This document shows positions 22,265 to 30,361 of a DNA stretch of 64,000 nt, piece after piece. Both the position numbers and the translations under genes were made by a program. Source of the stretch: Candidatus Lutibacillus vidarii (lineage in GTDB: Bacteria > Actinomycetota > Actinomycetes > Actinomycetales > Dermatophilaceae); assembly GCA_016717165.1 (NCBI GenBank), contig JADKGA010000002.1, positions 1,798,001-1,862,000 of the forward strand, written 5' to 3'. The first letter of the stretch is position 1; each line of letters starts with the position of its first letter. The notes under the pieces were generated by a model. It saw nothing but the letters and a program-made list of their open reading frames with translations. It made no database searches and had not been told where the DNA came from.

Positions 22265-23344
22265 TCAGAGCTCCAATCCGAACTGCGACGAGAAGCGCAC
22301 GTCCCCGTCGATCATGTCGTACATCGTCCCCACGCCATGGCGCAGCATGAGCGTCCGTTCGATGCCGAGGCCGAAGGCGAATCCGGTATAGACATCCGGG
22401 TCGATCCCGCAGGCCGTGAGGACTTTTCGGTTGACCATTCCGGAACCACCGAGCTCGATCCACCCGGAACCACCGCAGACCCGGCACTCACCGAGGGCGG
22501 CCCTGCCATTGCAGGCGAAGCAGGAGCAGTCGATCTCCGCGCTCGGTTCGGTGAACGGGAAGTATGACGGCCGCAGCCGGGTCCGCATGTCCGGTCCGAA
22601 GAGCGCGCGGACGAAGGCGTCGAGGGTGCCCTTGAGGTGCGCCATGGTGATGCCCTTGTCGACTGCGAGGGCCTCGACCTGGTGGAAGACCGGGGTGTGG
22701 GTGGCGTCGAGGTCGTCGGTGCGGAAGGTCTTGCCGGGGCAGACGACGTAGATCGGCGGCTCGCGGTGGAGCATCGTCCGTGCCTGCACCGGGGAGGTGT
22801 GGGTCCGCAGGACCAGGTGCGAGTCGGGCGGCTCGACGAAGAAGGTGTCCTGCATCTGCCGGGCCGGGTGGTCCGGACCAATGTTCAACGCGTCGAAGTT
22901 GAGCCACTCGGCCTCGACCTCGGGACCCTCGGCGACCTCCCAACCCATCGCGACGAAGACGTCGGCGACCCGTTCCGAGATCAGCTCGAGCGGGTGCCGG
23001 GCCCCGAGCGGACGACGCCCGACCGGCACGGTGACATCGACCGCCTCCTCGACGAGGATCCGGGCGTCGCGCTCGGCCTCGAGCACCTCGGTCCGGGCGG
23101 CGAGCGCCGACGCGGCCGCTGCCTTCGCGGCACCGATGCGGGCGCCCGCGGCGGCCCGCTCCGGACCGGGCAGGCTGCCGATCGCGCGGTTCGCCCCGGC
23201 GAGCGGGCTCTTGACGTCGACATGGGCCAGGCGCGCGGCCTTGAGCTCGGCCAGCGTGCCCGCGGCCGCGAAGGCCTGCTCGGCAGCGGCGACGAGGGCG
23301 TCCAGGCCCTCCTGGGACAGGTCGGTGGGGTCGGGCTGGGTCAT
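22265..23344 (-). CDS. pheS: Phenylalanyl-tRNA synthetase alpha subunit
   Basis: A 359-residue class II catalytic subunit. The N-terminal coiled coil (about 10-90) is followed by HPLELISERVADVFVAMGW, motif 2 FRTDDLDATHTPVFHQVE and motif 3 GLGIERTLMLRHGV. The ATG at 23344 has GGAAG at 8 nt; starts at 23350 and 23359 are possible. No T-box or Phe-rich leader peptide was found in the 245 bp upstream. Confidence 0.96.
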   Translation of the reverse strand: MTQPDPTDLSQEGLDALVAAAEQAFAAAGTLAELKAARLAHVDVKSPLAGANRAIGSLPGPERAAAGARIGAAKAAAASALAARTEVLEAERDARILVEEAVDVTVPVGRRPLGARHPLELISERVADVFVAMGWEVAEGPEVEAEWLNFDALNIGPDHPARQMQDTFFVEPPDSHLVLRTHTSPVQARTMLHREPPIYVVCPGKTFRTDDLDATHTPVFHQVEALAVDKGITMAHLKGTLDAFVRALFGPDMRTRLRPSYFPFTEPSAEIDCSCFACNGRAALGECRVCGGSGWIELGGSGMVNRKVLTACGIDPDVYTGFAFGLGIERTLMLRHGVGTMYDMIDGDVRFSSQFGLEL

Positions 23345-23405
23345 CGACATGGCTTCCACTTCGGTCTCGTATGCCGGTCCACGCTCCGGTGGCGGCCGGC
23401 GACTG

Positions 23406-23411
23406 AGTCTA
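23406..23411 (-). promoter_or_regulatory. Possible -10 box for pheST
   Basis: TAGACT on the minus strand, about 60 nt before pheS, identical to the box before hisD. No -35 could be recognised. Confidence 0.35.
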
Positions 23412-23604
23412 GGGGCGGGGACTGCGCCGTCGGGCGTGAGACCGCGTGGTGGTCGTGAGATCAGGCCTCGCGCGTCGGCGCGGAGCTGCCGTCAGGACCG
23501 GTCGAGGACACCCGACGGCCCGCTAAATCGCCGCCGCGGCCCGGAGGCCGGCGTCTGCAGCGGGGCGGAGGTCACGCAGCCATCATGCCAGACCGGTGCG
23601 GGGG

Positions 23605-23940
23605 TCAGTCGGTCGTCGCCAGGACCGACTCGACGGCGGCGGCGAAGCGGGACCACACGAGCCGCTGCGCCCGCAGCGACTGGGTGCCGGCATACGTGAG
23701 CTGGTAGTACCGCCGCCGCCGCGCCGACCCGCCGTCCTCCCAGTACCCCACGACCAGGCCTTCGCGCTCCAGGGCGTGCAGAGCGGGGTAGAGCGTGCCA
23801 TCGGTCAGCGCGACCGCGCCGTCGGTGAGCGCCTCGATCCGGGCCTTGATCTGGTACCCGTAGCCGTCTTCGCTGGCCAGGACCGCGAGGACGAGCAGCG
23901 GGACGGCGCCCTTGAGCAGCTCTCGGGTCTGCGACGGCAT
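23605..23940 (-). CDS. PadR-family transcriptional regulator
   Basis: A 111-residue winged-helix protein of the PadR type, with GYGYQIKARIEAL, LTDGTLYPALHALEREGLV and the wing WEDGGSARRRRYYQLT. The C-terminal helix (about 90-108) would form the dimer. Its target is unknown; PadR proteins usually repress a neighbouring or their own gene, but no transporter adjoins it. Transcript probably leaderless. Confidence 0.87.
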   Translation of the reverse strand: MPSQTRELLKGAVPLLVLAVLASEDGYGYQIKARIEALTDGAVALTDGTLYPALHALEREGLVVGYWEDGGSARRRRYYQLTYAGTQSLRAQRLVWSRFAAAVESVLATTD

Positions 23941-23946
23941 ACGTGG

Positions 23947-23952
23947 AGCGTA
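23947..23952 (-). promoter_or_regulatory. Putative -10 box of the padR-like gene
   Basis: TACGCT on the minus strand ends 6 nt before the ATG, so the transcript is probably leaderless. Confidence 0.45.
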
Positions 23953-23976
23953 GCCAGGAGGAGGTGCGGGGCGAGC

Positions 23977-24810
23977 TCAGGCGCGCGCCAGGGCCGTCGC
24001 CGAGGTGTAGAGGCAGACCGTCGCGGCCATGGCGAGGTTGAGCGACTCGGCCATCCCGTGGATCGGGACCCGGACCACCTCGTCGCACGCCTCCCGGAGC
24101 GCCTCAGGTAGACCCCAGGCCTCGTTGCCCATGACCCAGGCGTGCGCGGCGGTGAGGTCGAGGGCGGGGTCACCGAGAGTGGTGGTGCCCGAGGCGTCCG
24201 CGGCGAGCACCCGGCAGCCGGCGGCGCGCAGACCGGCGAGGGCGTCGTCGAAGGGCACCCCGACAACGACGGGGAGGTGGAAGAGCGACCCGGCCGTCGA
24301 CCGGACCACCTTGGGGTTGTAGATGTCGACGCTGGAGTCGGTGAGGACGACCGCGTCGGCACCGGCGGCGTCGGCGCAGCGGATGACCGTCCCCGCGTTG
24401 CCGGGGTCACGGACGTGGGCGAGGACGACGACGAGGAGCGGGCCGGCGCCGCGGTGGCGGGAGTGCGCACCGCTGCCCTGCTCGAGGGCGGCGGCGAGCG
24501 GGAGGTCGACGGGGCGGCATACCGCAAGCACTCCCTGCGGCGCCTCGGTCTCGACCATCTCCGCGAGGACGTCCTCGGTCACCTCGGTGACGCGGACCCC
24601 GTTCTCGTGGGCCTCCCCCGCGATCTCGGTATGCCGGGCCAGGCCGGCGCCCGTCGCGTAGAGGTCGACGACGGCCCGCGGGGTATGCCGGACCGCCTCG
24701 CGGACCGACTGCGGCCCCTCGGCGAGGAAGAGACCGGCCCGGGAACGCGACGCGCGCCGGGACAGCGCACGTACCGCCCGCACCCGATCAGCTCGGGGGT
24801 TGGACAGCAC
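23977..24810 (-). CDS. SpoU/TrmH-family RNA 2'-O-methyltransferase
   Basis: A 277-residue SPOUT methyltransferase. An N-terminal substrate-binding domain (about 1-105; AEGPQSVREAV, EAPQGVLAV) precedes the knotted SAM-binding domain with motif 1 HVRDPGNAGTVIRCADAAGAD, motif 2 VMGNEAWGLP and motif 3 VPIHGMAESLNLAMAATVCLY. It lies downstream of rplT as tsnR does in mycobacteria, so 23S rRNA is the likely substrate. The exact nucleotide is unknown. GTG start 30 bp after the rplT stop. Confidence 0.9.
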   Translation of the reverse strand: MLSNPRADRVRAVRALSRRASRSRAGLFLAEGPQSVREAVRHTPRAVVDLYATGAGLARHTEIAGEAHENGVRVTEVTEDVLAEMVETEAPQGVLAVCRPVDLPLAAALEQGSGAHSRHRGAGPLLVVVLAHVRDPGNAGTVIRCADAAGADAVVLTDSSVDIYNPKVVRSTAGSLFHLPVVVGVPFDDALAGLRAAGCRVLAADASGTTTLGDPALDLTAAHAWVMGNEAWGLPEALREACDEVVRVPIHGMAESLNLAMAATVCLYTSATALARA

Positions 24811-24840
24811 GGGTGTCCCGGCGCGCGAGGTGCTCAGCGG

Positions 24841-25215
24841 TCAGGCCGCGTCGCCGGTCGCGGGCACATTAGCCCGGGCGATCTCGACGAGGGCGGTGAA
24901 GGCCGCCGCGTCGCTCACGGCGAGCTCGGCGAGGATCTTGCGGTCGACCTCGACCCCGGCGGCCTTGAGGCCCTGGATGAACCGGTTGTACGTCATCCCG
25001 TTCGCGCGGGCCGCGGCGTTGATCCGCTGGATCCACAGGCGACGGAAGTCACCCTTGCGGGCCCGGCGGTCGCGGTAGGCGTACCCGAGTGAGTGGACGA
25101 CCTGTTCCTTGGCCTTGCGGTAGAGCCGAGAGCGCTGCCCGCGGTATCCGCTGGCGCGCTCGAGGATCACCCGGCGCTTCTTCTGGGCGTTGACCGCCCG
25201 CTTCACGCGTGCCAC
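24841..25215 (-). CDS. rplT: 50S ribosomal protein L20
   Basis: A 124-residue L20, an early 50S assembly protein that binds 23S rRNA. The family start ARVKRAVNAQKKRRVILERA and RDRRARKGDFRRLWIQRINAA are clear, and the length is normal. Third gene of infC-rpmI-rplT. Confidence 0.98.
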   Translation of the reverse strand: MARVKRAVNAQKKRRVILERASGYRGQRSRLYRKAKEQVVHSLGYAYRDRRARKGDFRRLWIQRINAAARANGMTYNRFIQGLKAAGVEVDRKILAELAVSDAAAFTALVEIARANVPATGDAA

Positions 25216-25275
25216 GTGAGTTCTCCTTGCATGTCGTTCCCGGGGTCATCCCGGGGAGTTAGGGGTGGGTGCGGC

Positions 25276-25470
25276 TCAGCGGCCGAGGAGCTTCTTGACC
25301 TTGGCGGCCTGGGGGCCCTCGAGCTGGAGGTCGCCGGCGATGGAGCGCATCTTCTTGCTCGACTTGACCTCGAGCTTGTGCCGCCCACCGGCCTGCTCAC
25401 GCATGACCTTGCCGGTCCCGGTGAGCCGGAACCGCTTCTTCGCACCGCTGTGCGTCTTGTTCTTCGGCAT
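25276..25470 (-). CDS. rpmI: 50S ribosomal protein L35
   Basis: A 64-residue L35 with MPKNKTHSGAKKRFRLTGTG and a basic C-terminus ending AKVKKLLGR. Start set by the family N-terminus. It lies between infC and rplT, 127 bp after infC. Confidence 0.97.
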   Translation of the reverse strand: MPKNKTHSGAKKRFRLTGTGKVMREQAGGRHKLEVKSSKKMRSIAGDLQLEGPQAAKVKKLLGR

Positions 25471-25597
25471 GACGCCGATCTCCTCACGTGTTCTTCTGCC
25501 CGGGGTTGCCCGGGAGGTCTCTGGGTCGTGCTGGTCGTGCAGGTGCTGCTCGCCATACGCGTCGTTGGCGCATGGGTGGTGCCGGTCGGGCTGTCGG

Positions 25598-26248
25598 TCA
25601 GACCGCGCTCGGGCTGGTCGGCGCGGCCACCGGCTCGGCCACCGCCTCGGGCGCCGGGTCGGTCTCGCCGTGCTCACCGGTGGCGCTCGGCGACCCGGGG
25701 GTCTCGCGCCGGCGGCGCTGCTCGGCCCGTGCTTCGGCCTTCTTCTTCGTCGGGCCCAGCACCATGATCATGTTGCGGCCGTCCTGCTTCGGGGCGGACT
25801 CGACGAAGCCGAGCTCGATGACGTCCTCGGCCAGCCGCTGCAGCAGCCGGAAGCCGAGCTCCGGACGGGACTGCTCGCGACCGCGGAACATGATCGTCAC
25901 CTTGACCTTGTCCCCCGCCTTGAGGAAGCGCTCCACGTGGCCCTTCTTGGTGCCGTAGTCGTGGATGTCGATCTTCGGGCGGAGCTTGATCTCCTTGATG
26001 ACCGTGTTGACCTGGTTCTTGCGGGCTTCCCGGGCCTTCATCGCGGCTTCGTACTTGAACTTGCCGTAGTCCATGAGCTTGGCGACCGGTGGCTTGGCCA
26101 GCGGGGCGACCTCGACGAGGTCGAGATCGGCCTCCTGGGCCAGGCGCAACGCGTCCTCGACGCGGACGATGCCGACCTGCTCGCCGGCCGGGCCGACCAA
26201 GCGCACCTCGGGGACCCGGATGCGTTCGTTGATGCGGGGCTCGCTGAT
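25598..26248 (-). CDS. infC: Translation initiation factor IF-3, probable AUC start
   Basis: About 216 residues. IF-3 binds 30S subunits and rejects wrong start codons. The N-domain starts SEPRINERIRVPEVRLVG, the linker follows, and the C-domain includes FLKAGDKVKVTIMFRGREQ. An Ala/Pro/Glu-rich tail of about 35 residues extends the C-terminus, common in actinobacteria. Homology begins right after an ATC at 26246-26248, with GAAGGAG about 6 nt upstream and no in-frame ATG or GTG at a usable distance. A rare AUU/AUC start is known for infC in other bacteria and gives autoregulation. First gene of infC-rpmI-rplT. Confidence 0.93.
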   Translation of the reverse strand: MSEPRINERIRVPEVRLVGPAGEQVGIVRVEDALRLAQEADLDLVEVAPLAKPPVAKLMDYGKFKYEAAMKAREARKNQVNTVIKEIKLRPKIDIHDYGTKKGHVERFLKAGDKVKVTIMFRGREQSRPELGFRLLQRLAEDVIELGFVESAPKQDGRNMIMVLGPTKKKAEARAEQRRRRETPGSPSATGEHGETDPAPEAVAEPVAAPTSPSAV

Positions 26249-26584
26249 GTGGTGCTCCTTCGTATCGACGGTCTGTGACCCACCGACGAGAAGAGGCTCC
26301 TCGCCGCCGGTGCGCGAGAAGCCTCCGATGCGCCGGTCGAGGTCACGTGCGCGGCGGTATGCCGAGCACGCGCCACGAGGCGCGGACCGGACCCGGCGGC
26401 CTGCTGCTCGGACATGCCGAGGCGGTGGGTCGACGCGGGTGGAAGCGGGGCTTCTCTTGCACTGCAACACCGTGAAGGTGTCGCTGGTCACCCGTCAGGA
26501 TATCAGGTCCGGAGCCGGCGGCCGGTCGGGGACCGAGTGCCCGTGCGCGAGGCGGTCGGGGGCGCGGCCCGGTCGCGTCAGCGG
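26249..26584 (-). promoter_or_regulatory. infC leader and probable promoter region
   Basis: No gene is supported here. TATCCT at 26497-26502 (minus strand) is a possible -10, giving an infC leader of about 240 nt; no good -35 is seen. A GTATGCCG word lies near 26356. The leader may hold regulatory RNA structure but no known L20 or infC leader motif could be recognised. Confidence 0.4.
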
Positions 26585-26704
26585 CTCATGGACTCCCAGA
26601 ACGCTTATGGCACCGAGCACGATGCCAACAGCACCCATGCAGTCCATGAGTGGCCCACCCATGGGCCGCGGGGGCGTCAAGACGCGTGGGTGTCGGTGGC
26701 GCGG
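26585..26704. repeat. Structured intergenic repeat, copy A
   Basis: First of two direct copies 188 bp apart. Arms CTCATGGAC (26585-26593) and GTCCATGAG (26642-26650) enclose an inner pair TGGCA/TGCCA; a second hairpin GGCCCA-CCCA-TGGGCC follows at 26652-26667, then a G-rich tail GCGGGGGCGTC and GTGTCGGTGGCGCGG. No coding signal: differences from copy B fall in all codon positions. Confidence 0.8.
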
Positions 26705-26772
26705 CGTCTCCGTGGCGCCGAGGTGTCTATGGCGGAGGCCTCAAAGGGACCCACAGACCCGGGCCGCCCCAG

Positions 26773-26891
26773 CTCATGGACACCCAGAGCGCTAATGGCA
26801 CGGAGCACGATGCCAAAAGCACCCACGGAGTCCATGAGCGGCCCACCCTTGGGCCGCGGGGGCGTCAACACCCGGGGTGTCTGTGGCGCGG
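26773..26891. repeat. Structured intergenic repeat, copy B
   Basis: Second copy. Over the first 83 nt it differs from copy A at nine positions, none in a paired arm: CTCATGGAC (26773-26781)/GTCCATGAG (26830-26838), TGGCA/TGCCA and GGCCCA-CCCT-TGGGCC (26840-26855) are all kept. One single-base length difference occurs in the G-rich tail. Confidence 0.8.
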
Positions 26892-27014
26892 GCGTGTCAG
26901 TGGGGCGGGGTCTTAGCGGCACGGGGGTGTCAAGGGCCGGGGGTGTGAAGAGACGAGGGCCGTCCAGAGCCGGCGCGCCACGAATGAAAGGGCGTTCCCG
27001 GCGGGCCGACCGGG
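26892..27014. other. G-rich gap with degenerate GTGTC repeats
   Basis: Between repeat B and the transporter stop lie irregular iterations of about 15-17 nt built on GGGGTGTC (for example near 26893, 26925 and 26941). No gene or clear terminator for the transporter was found. Confidence 0.45.
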
Positions 27015-28190
27015 TCAGGCGGGCAGCGGGCGCCGCTGGCGCGTCCGTACCCCCAGCAGCCCGAGCGTGCCGACGGCTACGCCCACCGACCCGGTCACGG
27101 CGAAACCGGCCGCCCAACCGAAATGGTCGATGACGAAGCCGCCGACCGGGGCTCCGGCCGCGATCCCCACGGTGAAGGCGGTGCCATGCCAGCCCATCGC
27201 CTCCCCCATGGCCGTCGACGGCACGACCCGGCTCAGCGTGTCGACCGTCGCGGTGATCGATGGCGCCACGAGGGCACCGCCGACGAGGAGCAGCCCGGCG
27301 AAGGCGGGCAGGCTGGTCGTCCACGCCACCGGAATCGTCAGCGCACCCAAGGCGAGCAGCAGCCAGAACACCGGGACCGCTCGATGCCAGGCGCCATACA
27401 GCAGGCCGCCGACCATCGACCCCAGCCCCCACCCAGCGAGCACCCAGCCGATCGCGGCCTGATTACCCATGCTGCGCAGGGCCGCCACGACGGCGACGTC
27501 GACACCCCCGAGGATGAACATCGTCGCAGCGGCGGCCCCGAGGACCACCACGGCCCGCGCCGTCATCCAGGAGCGGACCCCACCGACGCCCCCCGCGGCC
27601 TCGGAGTCGTCGCGGCGCAGCGGCGGGTTGAGGTACCACAGCGCCAACGCCCCGAGCAGGCTCGCCCACTCCAGCGCGAGGAAGGCGAGCCGCGTGTCGA
27701 AGGTCGTCGCCGCCCAGACACCGATGAGCGGTCCGGCCATGTAGGCGACCTCGGTCAGGGCACTGTCGAGCGCCAGGGCGGTGCGCCGCATGTCCGAGGG
27801 CACATTGGCGATGAGCACCTGACGGACGATGGGGAAGCTCGGGACCGCCATGAGCCCGCCGATGGCGAAGAGCACCGCGAGCGGCCAGAAGCCGACGAAC
27901 GGGGCGATGCTCCAGCAGACCGCCTGGACCAGCAAGCTGGGCGTCAGGGTCCGGCGCAACCCGATCCGGTCGAGCAGCCGGCCGCGCCAGGGCCCCGCGA
28001 CGGCGATGGCGACGGTCGACACCGCGGTGAGCAGCCCGGCCATCCCGTAGCTCTGGTGCAGGGTCCCCACGACGTGCAAGGTGACCGCGATCATCGCGGC
28101 GAACATCGGGATACGGACGAGCATGGACAGGAGGAGGACACCCCGGACCGACGGCACCGCAAGCACCGCCAGGTAGCCGGAGAAGGTCAC
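27015..28190 (-). CDS. MFS transporter
   Basis: About 391 residues with some twelve membrane helices, beginning VTFSGYLAVLAVPSVRGVLL. The cytoplasmic loop between helices 2 and 3 reads GRLLDRIGLRRTL, the usual MFS signature; a cytoplasmic break near residue 190-205 (PPLRRDDSEAAGG) separates the two six-helix halves. Substrate unknown. The GTG at 28190 with AAGGTAGG upstream is preferred; an ATG at 28277 would add 29 hydrophilic residues. Divergent from the next gene. Confidence 0.78.
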   Translation of the reverse strand: MTFSGYLAVLAVPSVRGVLLLSMLVRIPMFAAMIAVTLHVVGTLHQSYGMAGLLTAVSTVAIAVAGPWRGRLLDRIGLRRTLTPSLLVQAVCWSIAPFVGFWPLAVLFAIGGLMAVPSFPIVRQVLIANVPSDMRRTALALDSALTEVAYMAGPLIGVWAATTFDTRLAFLALEWASLLGALALWYLNPPLRRDDSEAAGGVGGVRSWMTARAVVVLGAAAATMFILGGVDVAVVAALRSMGNQAAIGWVLAGWGLGSMVGGLLYGAWHRAVPVFWLLLALGALTIPVAWTTSLPAFAGLLLVGGALVAPSITATVDTLSRVVPSTAMGEAMGWHGTAFTVGIAAGAPVGGFVIDHFGWAAGFAVTGSVGVAVGTLGLLGVRTRQRRPLPA

Positions 28191-28276
28191 CGGCCTACCT
28201 TGCCACGTTCCGGTGACACCCCAGGTATGCCGCCCCCGCGCTGGACGCCCGCTCGTCCTGCCGGGGTAGGACGTCA

Positions 28277-28282
28277 TACGGT
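28277..28282 (+). promoter_or_regulatory. Putative -10 box, leaderless transcript
   Basis: TACGGT ends 6 nt before the GTG start at 28289. Confidence 0.45.
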
Positions 28283-28288
28283 TGGTCA

Positions 28289-29452
28289 GTGATCGACCTC
28301 ACCGCCATCCTGGACGGGCCCGTCACCTGGTCCGTCGAGATCGCCGACAACCGACACGTGCTCGCCCGCCACGACCCGGACCTCGTTCTGCCGGTCGCGA
28401 GTGCGGGCAAGCTGCTGCTCCTCTGTGCGCTCTCGGAGCAGATCGAGAAGGGGGCGATCGACCCTGCCGAGACCCTGACCAAGGACGACCTGGCCCCGGT
28501 CCACGACTCCGGGATCTGGCAGCACCTCGGCGAGGACCGGCTCCGCATCGACTCGTTGGCCTTCCTCGTCGGCTCGGCGAGCGACAACCTCGCGACGAAT
28601 GCGCTCATCGACCTGCTCGGGCTGGCCACGCTCGAGGCGACCGCGGGGCGGCTGCGCACCCGGCATACGACGGTGCACGACATTGTCCGGGACGCGCGTG
28701 ACCCGGCGACCGACGCGCAGACTTTCGCCTCCGGCACCGCTGCCGACCTGGTCAGCCTCTGGCAGACCTTGCGGTCGGGGCATCTCCTCGGCCCCCGGGC
28801 GAGCGCGCGGGTCCTGCGCTGGTTGGCCCATGGCACCGACCACTCGATGGTCCTGGCCCCGTTCGGGCTCGACCCGCTCTCGCACGGCTACGACCGGACC
28901 ACCCGGGTGTGGCACAAGACCGGCAGCGACCTCGGCACCCGCGCGGACTGTGGCATCGTCGAACGCGGCGACGCCTGGGTGGCCTACGCCGCGATCGCTC
29001 GGTGGGACCCAGCGCAGGTCAGTGACCTGCAGGTGCTAGGAACGATGGCCGAGCTCGGGCATCGCATCGCGGCCCACCTCGGCAGCCGCACCGTCTCCCG
29101 CTCCGCGCCGCGGATCTTCCATATCGCCGCTCGCGGCGACTGGGAGGACGCCCAGGCCGACGGCCTCTACCAGATGTCGACCCGGGGCCGGACCCTCGAT
29201 GAGCAAGGCTTCATCCACCTCTCCACCGCAGCCCAGTGGCCGAGGGTGTGGGACGCGGTCTACGACGACGCCGCGGGGCCGCACGTCTTGCTCGAGGTCG
29301 ACCCGGCGCTGGCCGGGCTCAGTGTGCGGTACGAGCCGGGTGAGCCGGATGGCACCGAGCACTTCCCGCACCTGTACGGCCCGCTCCCGACGAAGACGGT
29401 GGTCGCTGTCCACCCGTTGCCGATGCGGCCGCCCGCAGCTACGACCGCCTGA
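28289..29452 (+). CDS. Penicillin-binding-fold serine hydrolase fused to DUF952
   Basis: A 387-residue two-domain protein. Residues about 1-265 have a class A beta-lactamase-like fold with all three active-site motifs: S38-A-G-K41 (SxxK), S98-D-N100 and K210-T-G. The ExxLN motif with the deacylating Glu of true class A enzymes is not seen, so an esterase or a non-hydrolysing relative is as likely as a beta-lactamase. No signal peptide is present, so it appears cytoplasmic. Residues about 275-380 are DUF952 (RIFHIAARGDW, EQGFIHLSTAAQ, FPHLYGPLP). The domains are joined in one frame without interruption. Function unknown. Confidence 0.78.
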   Translation: MIDLTAILDGPVTWSVEIADNRHVLARHDPDLVLPVASAGKLLLLCALSEQIEKGAIDPAETLTKDDLAPVHDSGIWQHLGEDRLRIDSLAFLVGSASDNLATNALIDLLGLATLEATAGRLRTRHTTVHDIVRDARDPATDAQTFASGTAADLVSLWQTLRSGHLLGPRASARVLRWLAHGTDHSMVLAPFGLDPLSHGYDRTTRVWHKTGSDLGTRADCGIVERGDAWVAYAAIARWDPAQVSDLQVLGTMAELGHRIAAHLGSRTVSRSAPRIFHIAARGDWEDAQADGLYQMSTRGRTLDEQGFIHLSTAAQWPRVWDAVYDDAAGPHVLLEVDPALAGLSVRYEPGEPDGTEHFPHLYGPLPTKTVVAVHPLPMRPPAATTA

Positions 29453-29479
29453 CCACCCCGGTCACGTCCACGCGGTCGC

Positions 29480-30361
29480 TCACCCCGTGGTCACCCGGAA
29501 CGCCAGCCCGTCGACCCGGACCCGGAGCTCACCGTCGGTGGCGAGCCGCTCGCCGATCCGGGTGGCCACGGCCTCGGCCTCCGCGTGGGACAGCCCCTCC
29601 CGCAGGGTCAGGACGATGCGCATGACTCCCGTGCCCGGCTGGTCGCCGGCTTCGCAGGTATGCCGTTGCACATCCGGCTCCCCCTGAACAGCTCGGGCGA
29701 CGGCGTCGAGCACGTGCGGGTCCAGATGAGCCGGTCGCCAGGGGCGCTGCATGGCCAGGGCGAAGAGCATGCTCGGCCGGAGCACCACTGCGTGGTCGGA
29801 GCCGAGGTCGAGGAGCAGGACGTCACAGGACTCCGAGATGGCGGCCTGGGCGGCCCGGTCGGGCGTCATCGGGACCGGACGGGCGGCGCGATCCCAGCGG
29901 GCCAGGGCCTCGACACCGGTGAAGACCGGCAGCGCGCGACGACCGTCGGGCCCGACGATCGTCGGGGTGGCCATCTCGGCGACATTGTCGGCGACCCGGC
30001 CGGCCGGGAGGACGACCCGCTCCCCTGCCGCGACGACCGGGACGAGCACCCGGGAGCCGGCGAGCGCACTAAGCAGCGTCTCCTCCGCCGCTGAGGTCGG
30101 GTCGTCCGCGACCTGGGCCGCGGCGGCGAGCACGGCGGGGTCCGCGACACCGGTGTCGGACTCGAAGCCGGACGCCGAGAGCTCTCGGCCCGACCAGGTC
30201 ACCCCCGCTGAGTCGTGGCCGCCAGAGCCGTGGCCCGCTGAGTCGTGGCCTGCGGACTGGTGGCCCGCGAAGTGACCGGCGGAGCCGTGACCGTGACGAC
30301 CGACGTGGCCCGCGTCTTGGTCAGCATCGGCCCGTCCGGTCCCGGCGGACGATGAGGTCAC
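29480..30361 (-). CDS. SseB-family protein with His-rich N-terminus
   Basis: About 293 residues. The N-terminus (about 18-50) is a His/Gly/Ser repeat with eight histidines in 31 residues, in units like SAGHD. The rest has the SseB fold seen in actinobacterial proteins of the his operon: an N-terminal half ending in LPVFTGVEALARWD and a C-terminal half with LREGLSHAEAEAVATRIGERL. The GTG start overlaps the priA stop (GTGA). The role is unknown; the His stretch could bind metal. Confidence 0.72.
   Translation of the reverse strand: MTSSSAGTGRADADQDAGHVGRHGHGSAGHFAGHQSAGHDSAGHGSGGHDSAGVTWSGRELSASGFESDTGVADPAVLAAAAQVADDPTSAAEETLLSALAGSRVLVPVVAAGERVVLPAGRVADNVAEMATPTIVGPDGRRALPVFTGVEALARWDRAARPVPMTPDRAAQAAISESCDVLLLDLGSDHAVVLRPSMLFALAMQRPWRPAHLDPHVLDAVARAVQGEPDVQRHTCEAGDQPGTGVMRIVLTLREGLSHAEAEAVATRIGERLATDGELRVRVDGLAFRVTTG

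Noticed and set aside
23360..23604. T-box or Phe-rich leader peptide before pheS
   Set aside because: No specifier loop, T-box core or Phe-codon run is visible.
26495..26680. Short frame TPPRPMGGPLMD... repeated in both structured copies
   Set aside because: The peptide similarity follows from nucleotide identity; changes hit first and second codon positions as often as the third, and the two copies do not share a continuous frame.
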